Part shown: in pieces, positions 34,357-43,449 of the stretch | Numbering within the stretch: position 1 is the stretch's first letter | How the letters are laid out: the number at the start of each line of letters is the position of its first letter | Source of the DNA: Jannaschia pohangensis | GTDB lineage: Bacteria > Pseudomonadota > Alphaproteobacteria > Rhodobacterales > Rhodobacteraceae | DNA length: 64,000 nucleotides | Reading direction: 5' to 3' | NCBI RefSeq assembly: GCF_900113875.1 | Contig: NZ_FORA01000002.1 | Coordinates: 248,001 to 312,000 of the forward strand | Program-made: the position numbers and the translations under genes | Notes under the pieces: generated by a model | Told to the model about the DNA's origin: nothing | The model's database searches: none | What the model saw: the letters and a program-made list of their open reading frames with translations, nothing else

Positions 34357-36210
34357 TCAAAGGACCCCCGCGGCCCGTAGACGCGCCGCCCCTTCGGCGT
34401 TGTGCCACCAGAAGTCGAGCACGCCGAGGCCGAGGGCGGGCAATTCTTCGGGGTGACCGTATTCGTCCCAATAGGCGACCCAATGCTCCTTGTTGCCCCA
34501 CTGCGGGATCCAGAAGCCATAGGCCCGCAGCACGCGGTCGAGGGCCCGGGTGCGGAAGCGCAGGTCGTCGAGGTTGTCCGCCGCGATCACCTCGGTGATG
34601 ATCCGGTCGATGGCCGGATCGGCCAGCGCCATCAGGTTGCGGCTGCTGTCCACGGCGGTCGAGCTGTCGAACCACTGACGCAGGCCGAGTCCCGGCTCGA
34701 AATCCTGGCCCGGGGCGTGGTTGGTCAGGTCCCAATCGCCGTTGCGGCGGCGTTCGATGTATTGGGCGCGGTCATTGCGCTCCAGCCGCGCATCGATGCC
34801 GAGCGAACGCAGGTTCTCGATATAGGGATTGATGATCCGGTCCAGCGTCGGGTTGAACTGGATGATCACCAGTTCCATCGTCTCGCCCGCCGCGTTGCGC
34901 AGCATTCCGTCGGTGCCGGGAGTCCATCCCGCTTCTTCCAGAAGGCCGAGGGCCGTGCGACGCGTGCGCCGGTCGGGGGTATTGCCGGACGCATCGTTGA
35001 CGGGCGGCAACACGGCCTCGTCGGTCAGGATCGAGGCGTCTAGCAGGCCTTCGTCGACAAGCGGTTGCAGCACGGCCAATTCCTCGGGGCCGGGTACGCC
35101 TTCGGCGGCCAGGTCGGACCCGCCCCAGAAGGACACGGGCCGCTCGTAGAGGCCGTAGAACAGCGTCTCGTTCGACCATTCGAAGTTGAACATCATGCGG
35201 ACGGCGTCGCGAACGCGCGGGTCCTGCCACTTTTCCTCGCGCAGGTTGAATACGAACCCTTGCGCCGTGGTGATGTTGCCGTCGGGCGGCGTCTCGCGGA
35301 CGACATAGCCCTGGGCGACGGCGGGGAAGTCATAGGACGTCGCCCATTCCTTGGAGGAGCTTTCCTGACGGAACGTGTATTCGCCCGCCTTGAAGCCTTC
35401 CATGGCCGCGGCACTGTCCGAAAAATATTCCACCCGGACCCGGTCGAAGTTGAACCGGCCCTGGTTGATCGGCAGGTCCGCGCCCCACCAGTCGGGGTTT
35501 TTCTCGTAGACGACCGAGCGCCCGATATCGACGCTGCCCAGGACATAGGGCCCGGTGCCCATGAAGGGCGTATCGGTGCTTTCATCGAGACGCGCGCCTG
35601 TCTCTTCGAACCAGGCCTTGGAAAACGGGTTCCAGAGACCGACAAGGCCCATCCGGTCGCGCACCGGGGCGCTCTCCTCGAACTCAAAGCGGATCTGGTG
35701 CGGGCCCGTCACCTCGATGGAGGTGAAGAACCCGTCGATGATGGTCCGGAACTCGGCGATGCCCTGCTCCAGGAACAGGTCGATGGTGAACTTCACATCC
35801 TCGGCCGTCATCGGCGTGCCGTCAGAGAAGGTCACATCCTCGCGCAGGTTGACGATCACCCAGTCCAGGCCTTCGCCGTATTCGATGGTCGTGCACAGGT
35901 TGCAATAGAGGCCATAGGGATCGTCGAGCGCCGCGATCATCAGGTTTTCATAGAGGATGTCATCACCCGAGCGGTCGGGGTTCCCCTTACGGGTGTAGGC
36001 GTTGAAGCTGTCAAAGGTCCCGATTGCGGAAAAGCTGATTTCGCCGCCCTTGGGCGCATCCAGGTTCACATAGGAAAATGGCTCGCCCGGTCCGTATTTC
36101 AGTTCGCCGAAATTGCTGTAGCCATGGCTGACGGTTCCCCCGCCGTCTTGTGCTACTGCGGCGGTCGAAGCGGCCGCGAGGGCCGAGATGAGCGCGATCC
36201 GACGAAACAT
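34357..36210 (-). CDS. yejA: Periplasmic peptide-binding protein YejA
   Basis: 617-residue extracellular solute-binding protein of family 5. Signal peptide MFRRIALISALAAASTAAVAQ. Conserved segments include GYSNFGELKYG at the mature N terminus, YENLMIAALDDP and GTGPYVLGSVDIG. First gene of the yejABEF operon, which imports oligopeptides. A shared bidirectional terminator separates its promoter side from cycM. Confidence 0.93.
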   Translation of the reverse strand: MFRRIALISALAAASTAAVAQDGGGTVSHGYSNFGELKYGPGEPFSYVNLDAPKGGEISFSAIGTFDSFNAYTRKGNPDRSGDDILYENLMIAALDDPYGLYCNLCTTIEYGEGLDWVIVNLREDVTFSDGTPMTAEDVKFTIDLFLEQGIAEFRTIIDGFFTSIEVTGPHQIRFEFEESAPVRDRMGLVGLWNPFSKAWFEETGARLDESTDTPFMGTGPYVLGSVDIGRSVVYEKNPDWWGADLPINQGRFNFDRVRVEYFSDSAAAMEGFKAGEYTFRQESSSKEWATSYDFPAVAQGYVVRETPPDGNITTAQGFVFNLREEKWQDPRVRDAVRMMFNFEWSNETLFYGLYERPVSFWGGSDLAAEGVPGPEELAVLQPLVDEGLLDASILTDEAVLPPVNDASGNTPDRRTRRTALGLLEEAGWTPGTDGMLRNAAGETMELVIIQFNPTLDRIINPYIENLRSLGIDARLERNDRAQYIERRRNGDWDLTNHAPGQDFEPGLGLRQWFDSSTAVDSSRNLMALADPAIDRIITEVIAADNLDDLRFRTRALDRVLRAYGFWIPQWGNKEHWVAYWDEYGHPEELPALGLGVLDFWWHNAEGAARLRAAGVL

Positions 36211-36347
36211 GACGTAGCCTCCCTAAAGGTCTTTGACGCAGGTAACGAGCCACGGGCCGGACATTCAAGGCCTGTCGCCACACTTGCTGGTGATCTAGGG
36301 CCCGGAGTCGTCTGGAAAAGTGCGGGTTCTCGCCGCCCCGACAGCAG

Positions 36348-36372
36348 AAAGCCCGCCGATCGGGCGGGCTTT
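36348..36372. terminator. Intrinsic terminator, bidirectional, after cycM
   Basis: Stem AAAGCCCGCC/GGCGGGCTTT (36348-36357 and 36363-36372) with a 5-base loop. The A/T ends give a T-run on either strand. It lies just after the cycM stop on the minus strand. Confidence 0.8.
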
Positions 36373-36392
36373 CGTGTCTGTGGTCGTCGGGG

Positions 36393-36920
36393 TCAGCCGC
36401 CGATGGTGGCCAGATAGGCGATCAGGTTCGCCCGATCCTCGACATCGGCCATGCCGCGATAGGCCATCTTGGTGCCTGGCGCATATTCCTTGGGGTTCTC
36501 GAGGAAGGCGCTCAGGTTCTCGGGCGTCCAGGCTCCGGTCGTGGCCAGCAACCCGTCGGAATAGGAATAGCCCACGGCCTGATGCTTTTCGCGACCGACG
36601 ACACCATAGAGATATGGGCCGGTACCGTTCGCGCCGTCTTCCAGCTTGTGGCAGGAGGCACACTGGCGCCAGAGGCTCTCGCCCTCTTCGGCGGAGGCGT
36701 TCACATAGACTTCCTCGAACGGCACCTCGGGCTCGGCGTCGACCACTTCGACCGCACCACCCGCTTCGGGCACTTCGATGGCATAGCCCTGTGCGTGATC
36801 CTCACCATGGGAAGCGCTTCCGACGTGATAGAGGCCTTCGCCCGCCCAACCGCCAAGCAGGAACACCAGTAGCGCGCCGCACACAGCGCCGCCGGCCTTG
36901 GTGATCGTCATCGTGTCCAT
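36393..36920 (-). CDS. cycM: Membrane-anchored cytochrome c (CycM / c552 type)
   Basis: 175 residues. An N-terminal uncleaved helix (about 11-29) anchors it, followed by an acidic Pro/Val/Glu linker and a class I cytochrome domain. Heme-binding CASCH is Cys87-His91 and the likely axial Met is in GTKMAYRG. In Paracoccus and Rhodobacter such proteins carry electrons from the bc1 complex to aa3-type oxidase. Start ATG at 36920 follows AAGGGGACC. Divergent from pheA. Confidence 0.9.
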   Translation of the reverse strand: MDTMTITKAGGAVCGALLVFLLGGWAGEGLYHVGSASHGEDHAQGYAIEVPEAGGAVEVVDAEPEVPFEEVYVNASAEEGESLWRQCASCHKLEDGANGTGPYLYGVVGREKHQAVGYSYSDGLLATTGAWTPENLSAFLENPKEYAPGTKMAYRGMADVEDRANLIAYLATIGG

Positions 36921-37043
36921 ATCGGGTCCCCTTCGTCATTCGGGTCTTGTCATCTGTCGCGGTCATGTATGTGGTTTCATGGGTCGCGCGCAAGGGATAG
37001 AGCCTGCGACCGAACGCACCATCGATGCTCAGGGGACAACAAA

Positions 37044-37889
37044 ATGCCGACAATTGCATTCCAGGGGGAGCTTGGCGCCTATTCCCACCAGGCCTGCCAC
37101 GAGGCACGCCCCGATCACGACCCCCTGCCCTGCCCCACATTCGAAGATGCAATCGATGCCGTGCGCGGTGGCCGTGCGAACCTCGCCATGCTGCCCGTCG
37201 AGAATTCGACCTATGGGCGGGTGGCCGACATCCATTCCCTGCTGCCGCATTCCGGTCTTCATATCATCGAGGAAGCCTTCGTGCGGGTGCATATCAACCT
37301 GCTGGCGGTGCCGGGCACCGACCTTGGGCAGGTGAAGATCGCGCAGTCGCACACCGTCCTTCTGGGTCAATGCCGCGCCTTCCTGGGCCAGCATGGCATC
37401 CGGCCCCGCGTCGGCGCCGACACCGCCGGCTCCGCCCAACAGGTGGCGGCGGCGGGCGACCCAAGCGTCGCCGCCCTGGCCAGCGAGATGGCGGCCAAAA
37501 TCTATGGCCTCGAAGTGCTGGCCCGCCATATCGAGGATCACGACCGTAACACCACGCGGTTCCTCATCATGTCGCCCGAACCTCTGCGCCCCGCTCCGGG
37601 CACCGGGCCGGTCAAGACGACCTTCGTTTTCCGCGTGCGCAACATTCCGGCGGCGCTCTACAAGGCCATGGGTGGTTTCGCGACGAACGGCGTGAACATG
37701 ACGAAACTCGAAAGCTACATGGTCGACGGGCAATTCACCGCGACCCAGTTCTATGCCGATATCGAAGGGCATCCCGAAGACCCGCCCGTCGCCCGCGCGC
37801 TCGAAGAGCTGGCCTATTTCACCTCGTCGCTCGACATCCTGGGGGTTTACCCCGCCGATCCCGATCACTTCGACGGCGGCGCGGCCTAG
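37044..37889 (+). CDS. pheA: Prephenate dehydratase
   Basis: Makes phenylpyruvate for phenylalanine synthesis. 281 residues, monofunctional (no chorismate mutase domain). The catalytic domain begins IAFQGELGAYSHQA; the Thr-containing site NTTRFL is present. The C-terminal ACT domain (KTTFVFRVRNIPAALYKA and NMTKLESYMV) gives feedback control by phenylalanine. ATG at 37044 preceded by AGGGGA. Its stop overlaps the stop of the convergent SRPBCC gene. Confidence 0.93.
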   Translation: MPTIAFQGELGAYSHQACHEARPDHDPLPCPTFEDAIDAVRGGRANLAMLPVENSTYGRVADIHSLLPHSGLHIIEEAFVRVHINLLAVPGTDLGQVKIAQSHTVLLGQCRAFLGQHGIRPRVGADTAGSAQQVAAAGDPSVAALASEMAAKIYGLEVLARHIEDHDRNTTRFLIMSPEPLRPAPGTGPVKTTFVFRVRNIPAALYKAMGGFATNGVNMTKLESYMVDGQFTATQFYADIEGHPEDPPVARALEELAYFTSSLDILGVYPADPDHFDGGAA

Positions 37890-38341
37890 CCCGCCGCCTT
37901 CTCGACCCGCGCGGCGAAATTGGCGACCCGGGCCTTGTAGCGCTTGGCCATGGCCTGCCGCGCCAGCTTGGCCGATTGCAGCATCAGCCGCGCCGTCAGG
38001 GTCTTGGCCTTGGCCTCGGTCGTGACGGTCAGTCTGGTGCGCGCGGGGGCCAGCGACTCCAGCACGACGTCGATGGTCACATCCATGCCGTCCGTCGCCG
38101 CCGCAGCCATCAAGCGATTGGGGGCGTCCAGCGCCTCTGCGGTCACCGTCACTTCGCGCGTCTTGCCCATGACTTCGGCCCGGCCCGTCCACTTCGACCC
38201 CTGCGCCGCGGGCCCCGGTGGGGTGCGGACAAGGCCGGTCACCCGGTCGCGGGCCCGTGCCTCGAAGCCCTCCAGGTCGGACACGCGCGCCCAGACCACG
38301 TCGATGGGCGCAGCGATATCTTCGGTGGCGACAAATTTCAT
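37886..38341 (-). CDS. SRPBCC-family protein
   Basis: 151 residues, START-like/polyketide-cyclase fold: it opens MKFVATEDIAAPIDVVWARVSD and continues with alternating beta strands and a long Ala/Lys-rich C-terminal helix. The family binds hydrophobic ligands; no specific role can be read. It starts 51 bases after the nudC stop and may be cotranscribed with it. Confidence 0.8.
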   Translation of the reverse strand: MKFVATEDIAAPIDVVWARVSDLEGFEARARDRVTGLVRTPPGPAAQGSKWTGRAEVMGKTREVTVTAEALDAPNRLMAAAATDGMDVTIDVVLESLAPARTRLTVTTEAKAKTLTARLMLQSAKLARQAMAKRYKARVANFAARVEKAAG

Positions 38342-38392
38342 GTGTCCGGACCCTCGTTAACTTGTCCTTACGTACCGCAGGTGCGCCCGGCG

Positions 38393-39334
38393 TCAATCCA
38401 GCCGGTCGGCCAGCCAGTTCTCCAACAGGAAATGGGCAATGGCCCCCTTGCGCGCGGGCAGAAGGCGCGGGTGATCGCCCGCCATCACTTCCATCATCTC
38501 TTCGCGGCTGACCCAGATGGCCTCGGCGATCTCTTCCGGGTCGATCTGGATGTCGGTGGTCACCGCCTCGCCATGGGCACCCAGCATCAGGCTGGCGGGG
38601 AAGGGCCAGGGTTGGCTCGACAGATAGCGAACGGGGCCGACCCGCACGCCCGTCTCTTCCCAGACTTCGCGGCGCACCGCAGCCTCAATCGTCTCGCCCG
38701 GCTCCATGAAGCCGGCCAGACAGCTGAAGAACCCCTCGGGCCAGGCGGGCGAGCGGCCCAGAAGGACGCTGTTGCCATGGGTGATCAGCATGATGACGAC
38801 CGGGTCGGTGCGCGGGAAATGCATCCGCCCGCAATCGGCACAGCCGCGCATCCACCCGGCCTTGCCCGCCTCGGTCGGCGCCCCGCAATTGGCGCAGAAG
38901 CCGTGCGTCCGGTGCCATTCCAGAACGCCCTTGGCGGTCGCCGCGATCTCCGCATCGAGCGGGGTGAGCCGCGTCATCAATCCGCGCAATTCCGCAAAGG
39001 CGGTGCCCTCGGGCAGGTCGGGATGGGTCTGCTCGCTCGGGTCGAGAAAGGCGCCCAGTCCCTCTTCGGTCCCCGACACTTCCAGCGCCGAGACGTCGCG
39101 CGCCAGGATGACCCCGTCGCCCTGCCGCCCGATCAGGACCGGAATGCCCATTCCCGCAAAGAGGGCGGAGTCGACATAGGCCAGCCCGTCGCGCGCCGCA
39201 TTGACCAGCGGTTTGCCCCGCCAGAGCGGCAGCGTCACCGACGACAGCGCGGCAAGCTGGTCGGGATGGCGGCGCAGGTCTTCGGCACGGTCCAGCCCGC
39301 CACCACCGAATGTCACCGTCTCAGCAATCTTCAT
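38393..39334 (-). CDS. nudC: NAD(+)/NADH diphosphatase (and RNA deNADding enzyme)
   Basis: 313 residues. A C4 zinc ribbon (CANCGAPT and CADCGRMHF) precedes the Nudix box GFMEPGETIEAAVRREVWEETGV, read here in pieces. The SQPWPFP motif is diagnostic of the NADH pyrophosphatase subfamily. It splits NAD(H) to NMN(H) and AMP and removes NAD caps from RNA. Confidence 0.93.
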   Translation of the reverse strand: MKIAETVTFGGGGLDRAEDLRRHPDQLAALSSVTLPLWRGKPLVNAARDGLAYVDSALFAGMGIPVLIGRQGDGVILARDVSALEVSGTEEGLGAFLDPSEQTHPDLPEGTAFAELRGLMTRLTPLDAEIAATAKGVLEWHRTHGFCANCGAPTEAGKAGWMRGCADCGRMHFPRTDPVVIMLITHGNSVLLGRSPAWPEGFFSCLAGFMEPGETIEAAVRREVWEETGVRVGPVRYLSSQPWPFPASLMLGAHGEAVTTDIQIDPEEIAEAIWVSREEMMEVMAGDHPRLLPARKGAIAHFLLENWLADRLD

Positions 39335-39555
39335 CCAAGGTCCCTTTCCGGCGCATTACCCGGGCCGCAATCGCTTGCTAACGTATTGAGCGGGCAGTGT
39401 CCCGTGACAATGATCGCCTAAAAATTCATCGCACCGCCCATCTTTTGAACAGGGCAGCACGATCTGTTGCTTCGACATGTCCGGGCAGGCGTCCGCCTCT
39501 GGCTCTCGACAGGGAATCAAACACGATGCGGAGTTACGAAACCGGGGAGTTCAAA

Positions 39556-40560
39556 ATGTTTCACAAACTGGGTGGCCTTGCGGCCGCCATGCTGATCGCC
39601 GCGCCGGCATGGGCGCAGACCGAGATGCCCTTCGCCCTCGACTGGAAGTTCGAGGGGCCCGCCGCCGCCTATTTCGCCGCCATCGACAACGGTCATTTCG
39701 AGGCCGAGGGCCTGTCGGTCGAAGTCACCGCCGGCCAAGGTTCGCTCGACGCCATTCCGAAGGTCGCGACGGGCGCTTTTCCGGTGGGATTCGCCGACAT
39801 CAATTCGCTGATGCGGTTCCTCGACCAGAACCCGGGCGCGCCTGTAACTGCCGTCATGATGATCTATGACAAGCCGCCCTTCGCCATCGTTGGCCGCAAG
39901 TCGCAGGGCATCAACGGCGTGGCGGACCTCGAAGGATCGATCCTGGGCGCGCCGCCCCCCGACGGGGCCTGGGCGCAGTTCCCGATCTTCGCTGCCGCCA
40001 ACGGCATCGACATCTCCAAGATCACGGTCGAGCCGGTCGGCTTTCCCACGCGCGAGCCGATGCTGGCCGAGGGTCAGGTCGACTCCGTCACGGGTTTCAG
40101 CTTCTCGTCCTACCTGAATCTCGTCCGCCTGGGCGTGCCCGAGGAGGACCTCACCACCCTCCTGATGGCGGATTACGGCGTTGAGCTTTACGGCAATGCG
40201 ATCATCGTGAACACCGACTTCGCGACCGAGAACCCCGAGGCGGTGACTGGCTTCCTGCGCGCCGTGGCCAAGGGTTGGAAGGACGTGATCGCCGACCCCG
40301 CCGCCGGAGCCGCTGCCGTCATTGCGCGCAATCCGGCTGGTGATCTGGAGCTGGAGCAGCGCCGCCTGCAACTCTCCATCGACGCCAATGTCATGACCGA
40401 CTTCGCCGTCGAGAATGGCATCGGCGGCATCGACGCGGACCGGATGGCCCGCGCGATCGAGCAGACGAAGCTGGTCTACGACTTCCAGACAGAGCCGGAT
40501 GCGGCGCTTTATTTCACCGACGCCTATCTGCCCGATGCGGCGGACCGGATGCTGAAGTGA
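39556..40560 (+). CDS. ABC transporter substrate-binding protein (NMT1/TauT-SsuA type)
   Basis: 334 residues. Signal peptide MFHKLGGLAAAMLIAAPAWA. The mature protein opens with LDWKFEGPAAAYFAAIDNG, close to thiamine-pyrimidine (NMT1/THI5-like), sulfonate and nitrate binding proteins. The ligand is uncertain. ATG at 39556 is chosen because it begins the signal peptide; a longer reading from 39526 adds charged residues. First gene of a three-gene importer. Confidence 0.82.
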   Translation: MFHKLGGLAAAMLIAAPAWAQTEMPFALDWKFEGPAAAYFAAIDNGHFEAEGLSVEVTAGQGSLDAIPKVATGAFPVGFADINSLMRFLDQNPGAPVTAVMMIYDKPPFAIVGRKSQGINGVADLEGSILGAPPPDGAWAQFPIFAAANGIDISKITVEPVGFPTREPMLAEGQVDSVTGFSFSSYLNLVRLGVPEEDLTTLLMADYGVELYGNAIIVNTDFATENPEAVTGFLRAVAKGWKDVIADPAAGAAAVIARNPAGDLELEQRRLQLSIDANVMTDFAVENGIGGIDADRMARAIEQTKLVYDFQTEPDAALYFTDAYLPDAADRMLK

Positions 40561-40611
40561 TGCGCGCGGGGCGCGGCCTTCGGGCCGCCCCCCATTTTCC
40601 GAAAGACACGC

Positions 40612-41394
40612 ATGTCCCTGCCCATCTCGCTTGAACACGTCACCCATGCCTATCGCACGGCCTCCGGTCCGCTTCCGGTTCTCGACGATCTGAGCATCGA
40701 CATGCCCGAGGGGTCGTTCACCGCCGTCGTCGGCCCGTCGGGTTGCGGCAAGTCCACGCTGACGCGGCTGGTGGCGGGGTTGATGAAACCCGATCAGGGC
40801 ATCGTCCGTCTGGGCGGCCAGCCCGTCACCGGCCCCCGCAGCACCGTGGGCATGGCGTTCCAAAACCCTGTCCTGCTGGAATGGCGGACGATCCTGCAGA
40901 ACGTGATGCTGCCCCTCGAAATCGTCGCCTCGGGCATGTCCAAGACGCAGCAGCAGGACCGCGCCCGCGACCTTCTGGCCGTCGTCGGGCTGGAAGGGTT
41001 CGAGGACAAGAAGCCGTCCGAGCTGTCGGGCGGGATGCGCCAGCGCGCGTCCCTCTGCCGGTCCATTGTCCACCGCCCCGAGGTGTTGATCCTCGACGAA
41101 CCCTTCGGCGCCCTCGATGCCTTCACCCGCGAAGACCTGTGGCAGACCATGCATGACCTGCGCCGCGAGGAAAGCTTCACCTGCGTTCTCATCACCCACG
41201 ATCTGCGGGAATCGGTCTTCCTGTCGGACCGCACCGTGGTGTTCAGCGCCCGTCCCGCCCGCGCCCAGAAGGTGGTCGAAATCGACCTGGGCGACCAACG
41301 CGGCCTCGACGACCTCTATGCGCCGCGCGCCGTGGAGTTGCTGGCCGAGCTGCGCCGCGAAATCCAGATCGCCCAGGGGAGGGACGTCGCATGA
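40612..41394 (+). CDS. ABC transporter ATP-binding protein (TauB/SsuB type)
   Basis: 260 residues. Walker A VGPSGCGKST, signature LSGGMRQRASL, Walker B VLILDEPFGALDAF and the switch His in ITHDLRE. Like nitrate/sulfonate/taurine importers it carries ALDAFTRE. The stop overlaps the start of the permease gene by 4 bp. Confidence 0.92.
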   Translation: MSLPISLEHVTHAYRTASGPLPVLDDLSIDMPEGSFTAVVGPSGCGKSTLTRLVAGLMKPDQGIVRLGGQPVTGPRSTVGMAFQNPVLLEWRTILQNVMLPLEIVASGMSKTQQQDRARDLLAVVGLEGFEDKKPSELSGGMRQRASLCRSIVHRPEVLILDEPFGALDAFTREDLWQTMHDLRREESFTCVLITHDLRESVFLSDRTVVFSARPARAQKVVEIDLGDQRGLDDLYAPRAVELLAELRREIQIAQGRDVA

Positions 41395-42155
41395 GATCCT
41401 TGCGCCAGGTCGGCGTCCCGCTGGCCGCCATGATCGCCTTCCTTTTGGCCTGGGAACTGCTGGTCTGGGCCAACGGCTGGCCCAACTTCGTCATGGCCTC
41501 CCCGTCCGACCTGCCCCCGGCCTTCGCCCGCTATTGGGAGCTGTTCCTGACCGGAAGCTGGCAGACGCTCTGGCGCACGATGGTGGGCCTGGCCCTTGCC
41601 GTGGTCTTCGGCATCCTCCTGGGGATGATCATGGGCTTCTCGCGCCTGGCGCGCGAGGCGCTCTATCCCCTGCTCGTGGGGTTCAACGCCGTGCCGAAGG
41701 CAACCGTGGTGCCGATCATCGCGCTTCTCTTTATCGGGCAGCACGATCTGAACACGGTGCTGATGGCCTTCATGATCTCGTTCTTCCCGATCGCCGTCTC
41801 GATCTCCATCGGCCTATCGACGCTGGAGCCGGAATATCGCGACATCCTGCGCAGCCTCGGGGCATCGAACACGACGATCTTCTGGAAGATCGCCCTGCCC
41901 AAGACGCTGCCCGAATTCTTCGGCGCGCTGAAGGTGTCGGTCACGCTGGCCTTCATCGGCACCAACCTGATGGAGATCATCTCGCCCCATGGCCGCGGCC
42001 TTGGCGCGCTCTTCGATTCGGGGCGCACGAATGCCGACTATCCGCTGATGTTCGCGGTGCTCATCGCGCTCGCCCTGCTCGGGATCGCGCTGTTCTACGT
42101 CGTGGTCTTTCTGGAACGCATCTTTGCGGGATGGGCCGAACGATCGCCCGGGTGA
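41391..42155 (+). CDS. ABC transporter permease (TauC/SsuC type)
   Basis: 254 residues with six hydrophobic segments. The coupling loop RSLGASNTTIFWKIALPKTLPEF is the EAA motif. It completes the importer begun at 39556. A strong hairpin follows the stop. Confidence 0.92.
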   Translation: MRSLRQVGVPLAAMIAFLLAWELLVWANGWPNFVMASPSDLPPAFARYWELFLTGSWQTLWRTMVGLALAVVFGILLGMIMGFSRLAREALYPLLVGFNAVPKATVVPIIALLFIGQHDLNTVLMAFMISFFPIAVSISIGLSTLEPEYRDILRSLGASNTTIFWKIALPKTLPEFFGALKVSVTLAFIGTNLMEIISPHGRGLGALFDSGRTNADYPLMFAVLIALALLGIALFYVVVFLERIFAGWAERSPG

Positions 42156-42166
42156 TGCCAAATTCA

Positions 42167-42194
42167 GGCCCCCTTCGCCGAGGATAAGGGGGCC
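42167..42194 (+). terminator. Strong hairpin after the ABC importer
   Basis: Perfect 9-bp stem GGCCCCCTT/AAGGGGGCC (42167-42175 and 42186-42194) with a 10-base loop. No T-run follows, so it may stabilise the 3' end or slow polymerase rather than terminate cleanly. Confidence 0.5.
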
Positions 42195-42214
42195 AGCAGA
42201 CCCCGGAGCCCGCC

Positions 42215-43075
42215 ATGAACGCCGTCAGACTTGCCTCGATCGTCCTGTTTCTCGGGCTTCTGGTGTATTTCGTCCCGCCGATCCTTGCCGCGCGCGGGAT
42301 CAACGTGCCCGACCCGTTCCGCATGGGTCCCGACCTTGACGGGTTGCCACAGGTGGCGCGGCTGGCCGAACCGGAACGTCCGACGGCCCGGCGATTCACC
42401 CAAAGCGCGACCACAGACCTCACGTCCTTTACCGTCGACACCGACTACAGGCCCGACCCGACCCAAGGCGAGCGTTACCGCACCGAAAACGGTACCGCCT
42501 GGTGGGGGGCCGCACCCTCGGGCCCCGGCCCCCACCCGGTTGTCTTCCTGATGCACGGGGCCGGACGCGACGGGCACAGCATGATCGACATGTGGTACGA
42601 GACGGCGATGGAGCATGGCATCGTCCTTGTCGCGCCCGACTTCGACTCCGTGCCGGGCTGGAACACCAGCTTCCCCGACCCCCGTTCCGCAAGTGATGTG
42701 CTGGACCATGCGGCGACGATGCACGACATCGATCCCGACCGGATCTATCTGTTCGGCCATTCGCGCGGCGCCATCGGGGCGCAGGTCTGGGCGAACCGTT
42801 TCGAAGGCCCGTGGCGCGCCGTTGCCGTTCACGCGGGCACCCTGACCGCCCGAAACGTCGGCCCGGTCGAGAATGGCCTGCCGATCCGGCACTACCTGGG
42901 GTCGAGCGACCGCATCTTCCCCTTCGGCGAAGCCATCGAGGGCGGTGCGGCCATGGCCGCCGCCGGCCACCCATTCGAGTTGGTCCGCCTCGAGGGGCAC
43001 AATCACTGGTTCTATGAGCGGGGCGAGGATATCGCGGCCCACGCCTGGCAATGGCTGGCCCGTCAGGGCGGATGA
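42215..43075 (+). CDS. Alpha/beta hydrolase, exported or membrane-anchored
   Basis: 286 residues. An N-terminal hydrophobic helix (about 5-27) anchors or exports it. The hydrolase domain has oxyanion motif FLMHGAGRDG, nucleophile GHSRGAIGA and histidine in EGHNHWFYERG. The shape is that of polyhydroxybutyrate-depolymerase/feruloyl-esterase-like (LpqC) proteins. Substrate unknown. Confidence 0.8.
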   Translation: MNAVRLASIVLFLGLLVYFVPPILAARGINVPDPFRMGPDLDGLPQVARLAEPERPTARRFTQSATTDLTSFTVDTDYRPDPTQGERYRTENGTAWWGAAPSGPGPHPVVFLMHGAGRDGHSMIDMWYETAMEHGIVLVAPDFDSVPGWNTSFPDPRSASDVLDHAATMHDIDPDRIYLFGHSRGAIGAQVWANRFEGPWRAVAVHAGTLTARNVGPVENGLPIRHYLGSSDRIFPFGEAIEGGAAMAAAGHPFELVRLEGHNHWFYERGEDIAAHAWQWLARQGG

Positions 43076-43109
43076 CCTTGCATCCCGTCCCGTCCCGTCC
43101 TATCTGAGC

Positions 43110-43208
43110 CTTGAGAGGTTGGCGCGGGCAGGTGCTTCGCCAACCTGGTCAGGACCGGAAGGTAGCAGCCACAACGATTACCACTTGGGTCGTCGTCCAG
43201 CCTCTCAC
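43110..43208 (+). ncRNA. ffs: Signal recognition particle RNA (small bacterial type)
   Basis: The universally conserved apical core is present: GGTCAGGACCGGAAGGTAGC, which binds Ffh. GAGAGG (43113-43118) pairs with CCTCTC (43201-43206) to close the rod, and GGTTGGCG/CGCCAACC forms a local 5' hairpin. Ends are approximate by a few bases. Ffh-bound, it directs membrane proteins to FtsY and SecYEG. Confidence 0.93.
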
Positions 43209-43215
43209 CCAGCCG

Positions 43216-43236
43216 GACTTTGGCAACGCCAAAGTC
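43216..43236 (+). terminator. Perfect hairpin just after the SRP RNA
   Basis: GACTTTGGC-AAC-GCCAAAGTC, 9-bp stem, about 8 bases beyond the RNA. It probably defines the 3' end of the precursor; no T-run follows. Confidence 0.5.
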
Positions 43237-43320
43237 TCGGCCCATCCCCCCAGACACCGCCCCAAGCGACAGGGGACCTTGCCCCGCGAAGTCTCGCGAA
43301 AGCGACCGTGTGCCGGGCGA

Positions 43321-43449
43321 CTAATCTGACGAACACCGCTGCTCGGGCGATCCGGTTCCGCCGACCCCGCCATCCGGGGGTCTGCATCCATCGGACGTGG
43401 GCGCACATGCGGCCAGTGCGAGCAGAAACACCAAAGCCAGAAATCTCAT
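43321..43449 (-). CDS. 42-residue lipoprotein downstream of DUF6502
   Basis: Small gene: ATG at 43449 overlaps the TGA of the DUF6502 gene (ATGA, 43446-43449), with GGAGG just upstream; TAG at 43321. The peptide MRFLALVFLLALAAC carries a signal peptide and lipobox (LAAC, lipidated Cys15). The mature part is short, with Pro and Gly and a GVGGTG stretch. Partners of DUF6502 genes are often DUF5666 proteins whose mature N termini look similar, so this may be a reduced relative. Localisation to the envelope is expected; function unknown. Confidence 0.65.
   Translation of the reverse strand: MRFLALVFLLALAACAPTSDGCRPPDGGVGGTGSPEQRCSSD

Noticed and set aside
39335..39555. TPP riboswitch before the NMT1-like importer
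   Set aside because: No CTGAGA core or matching arms are visible.
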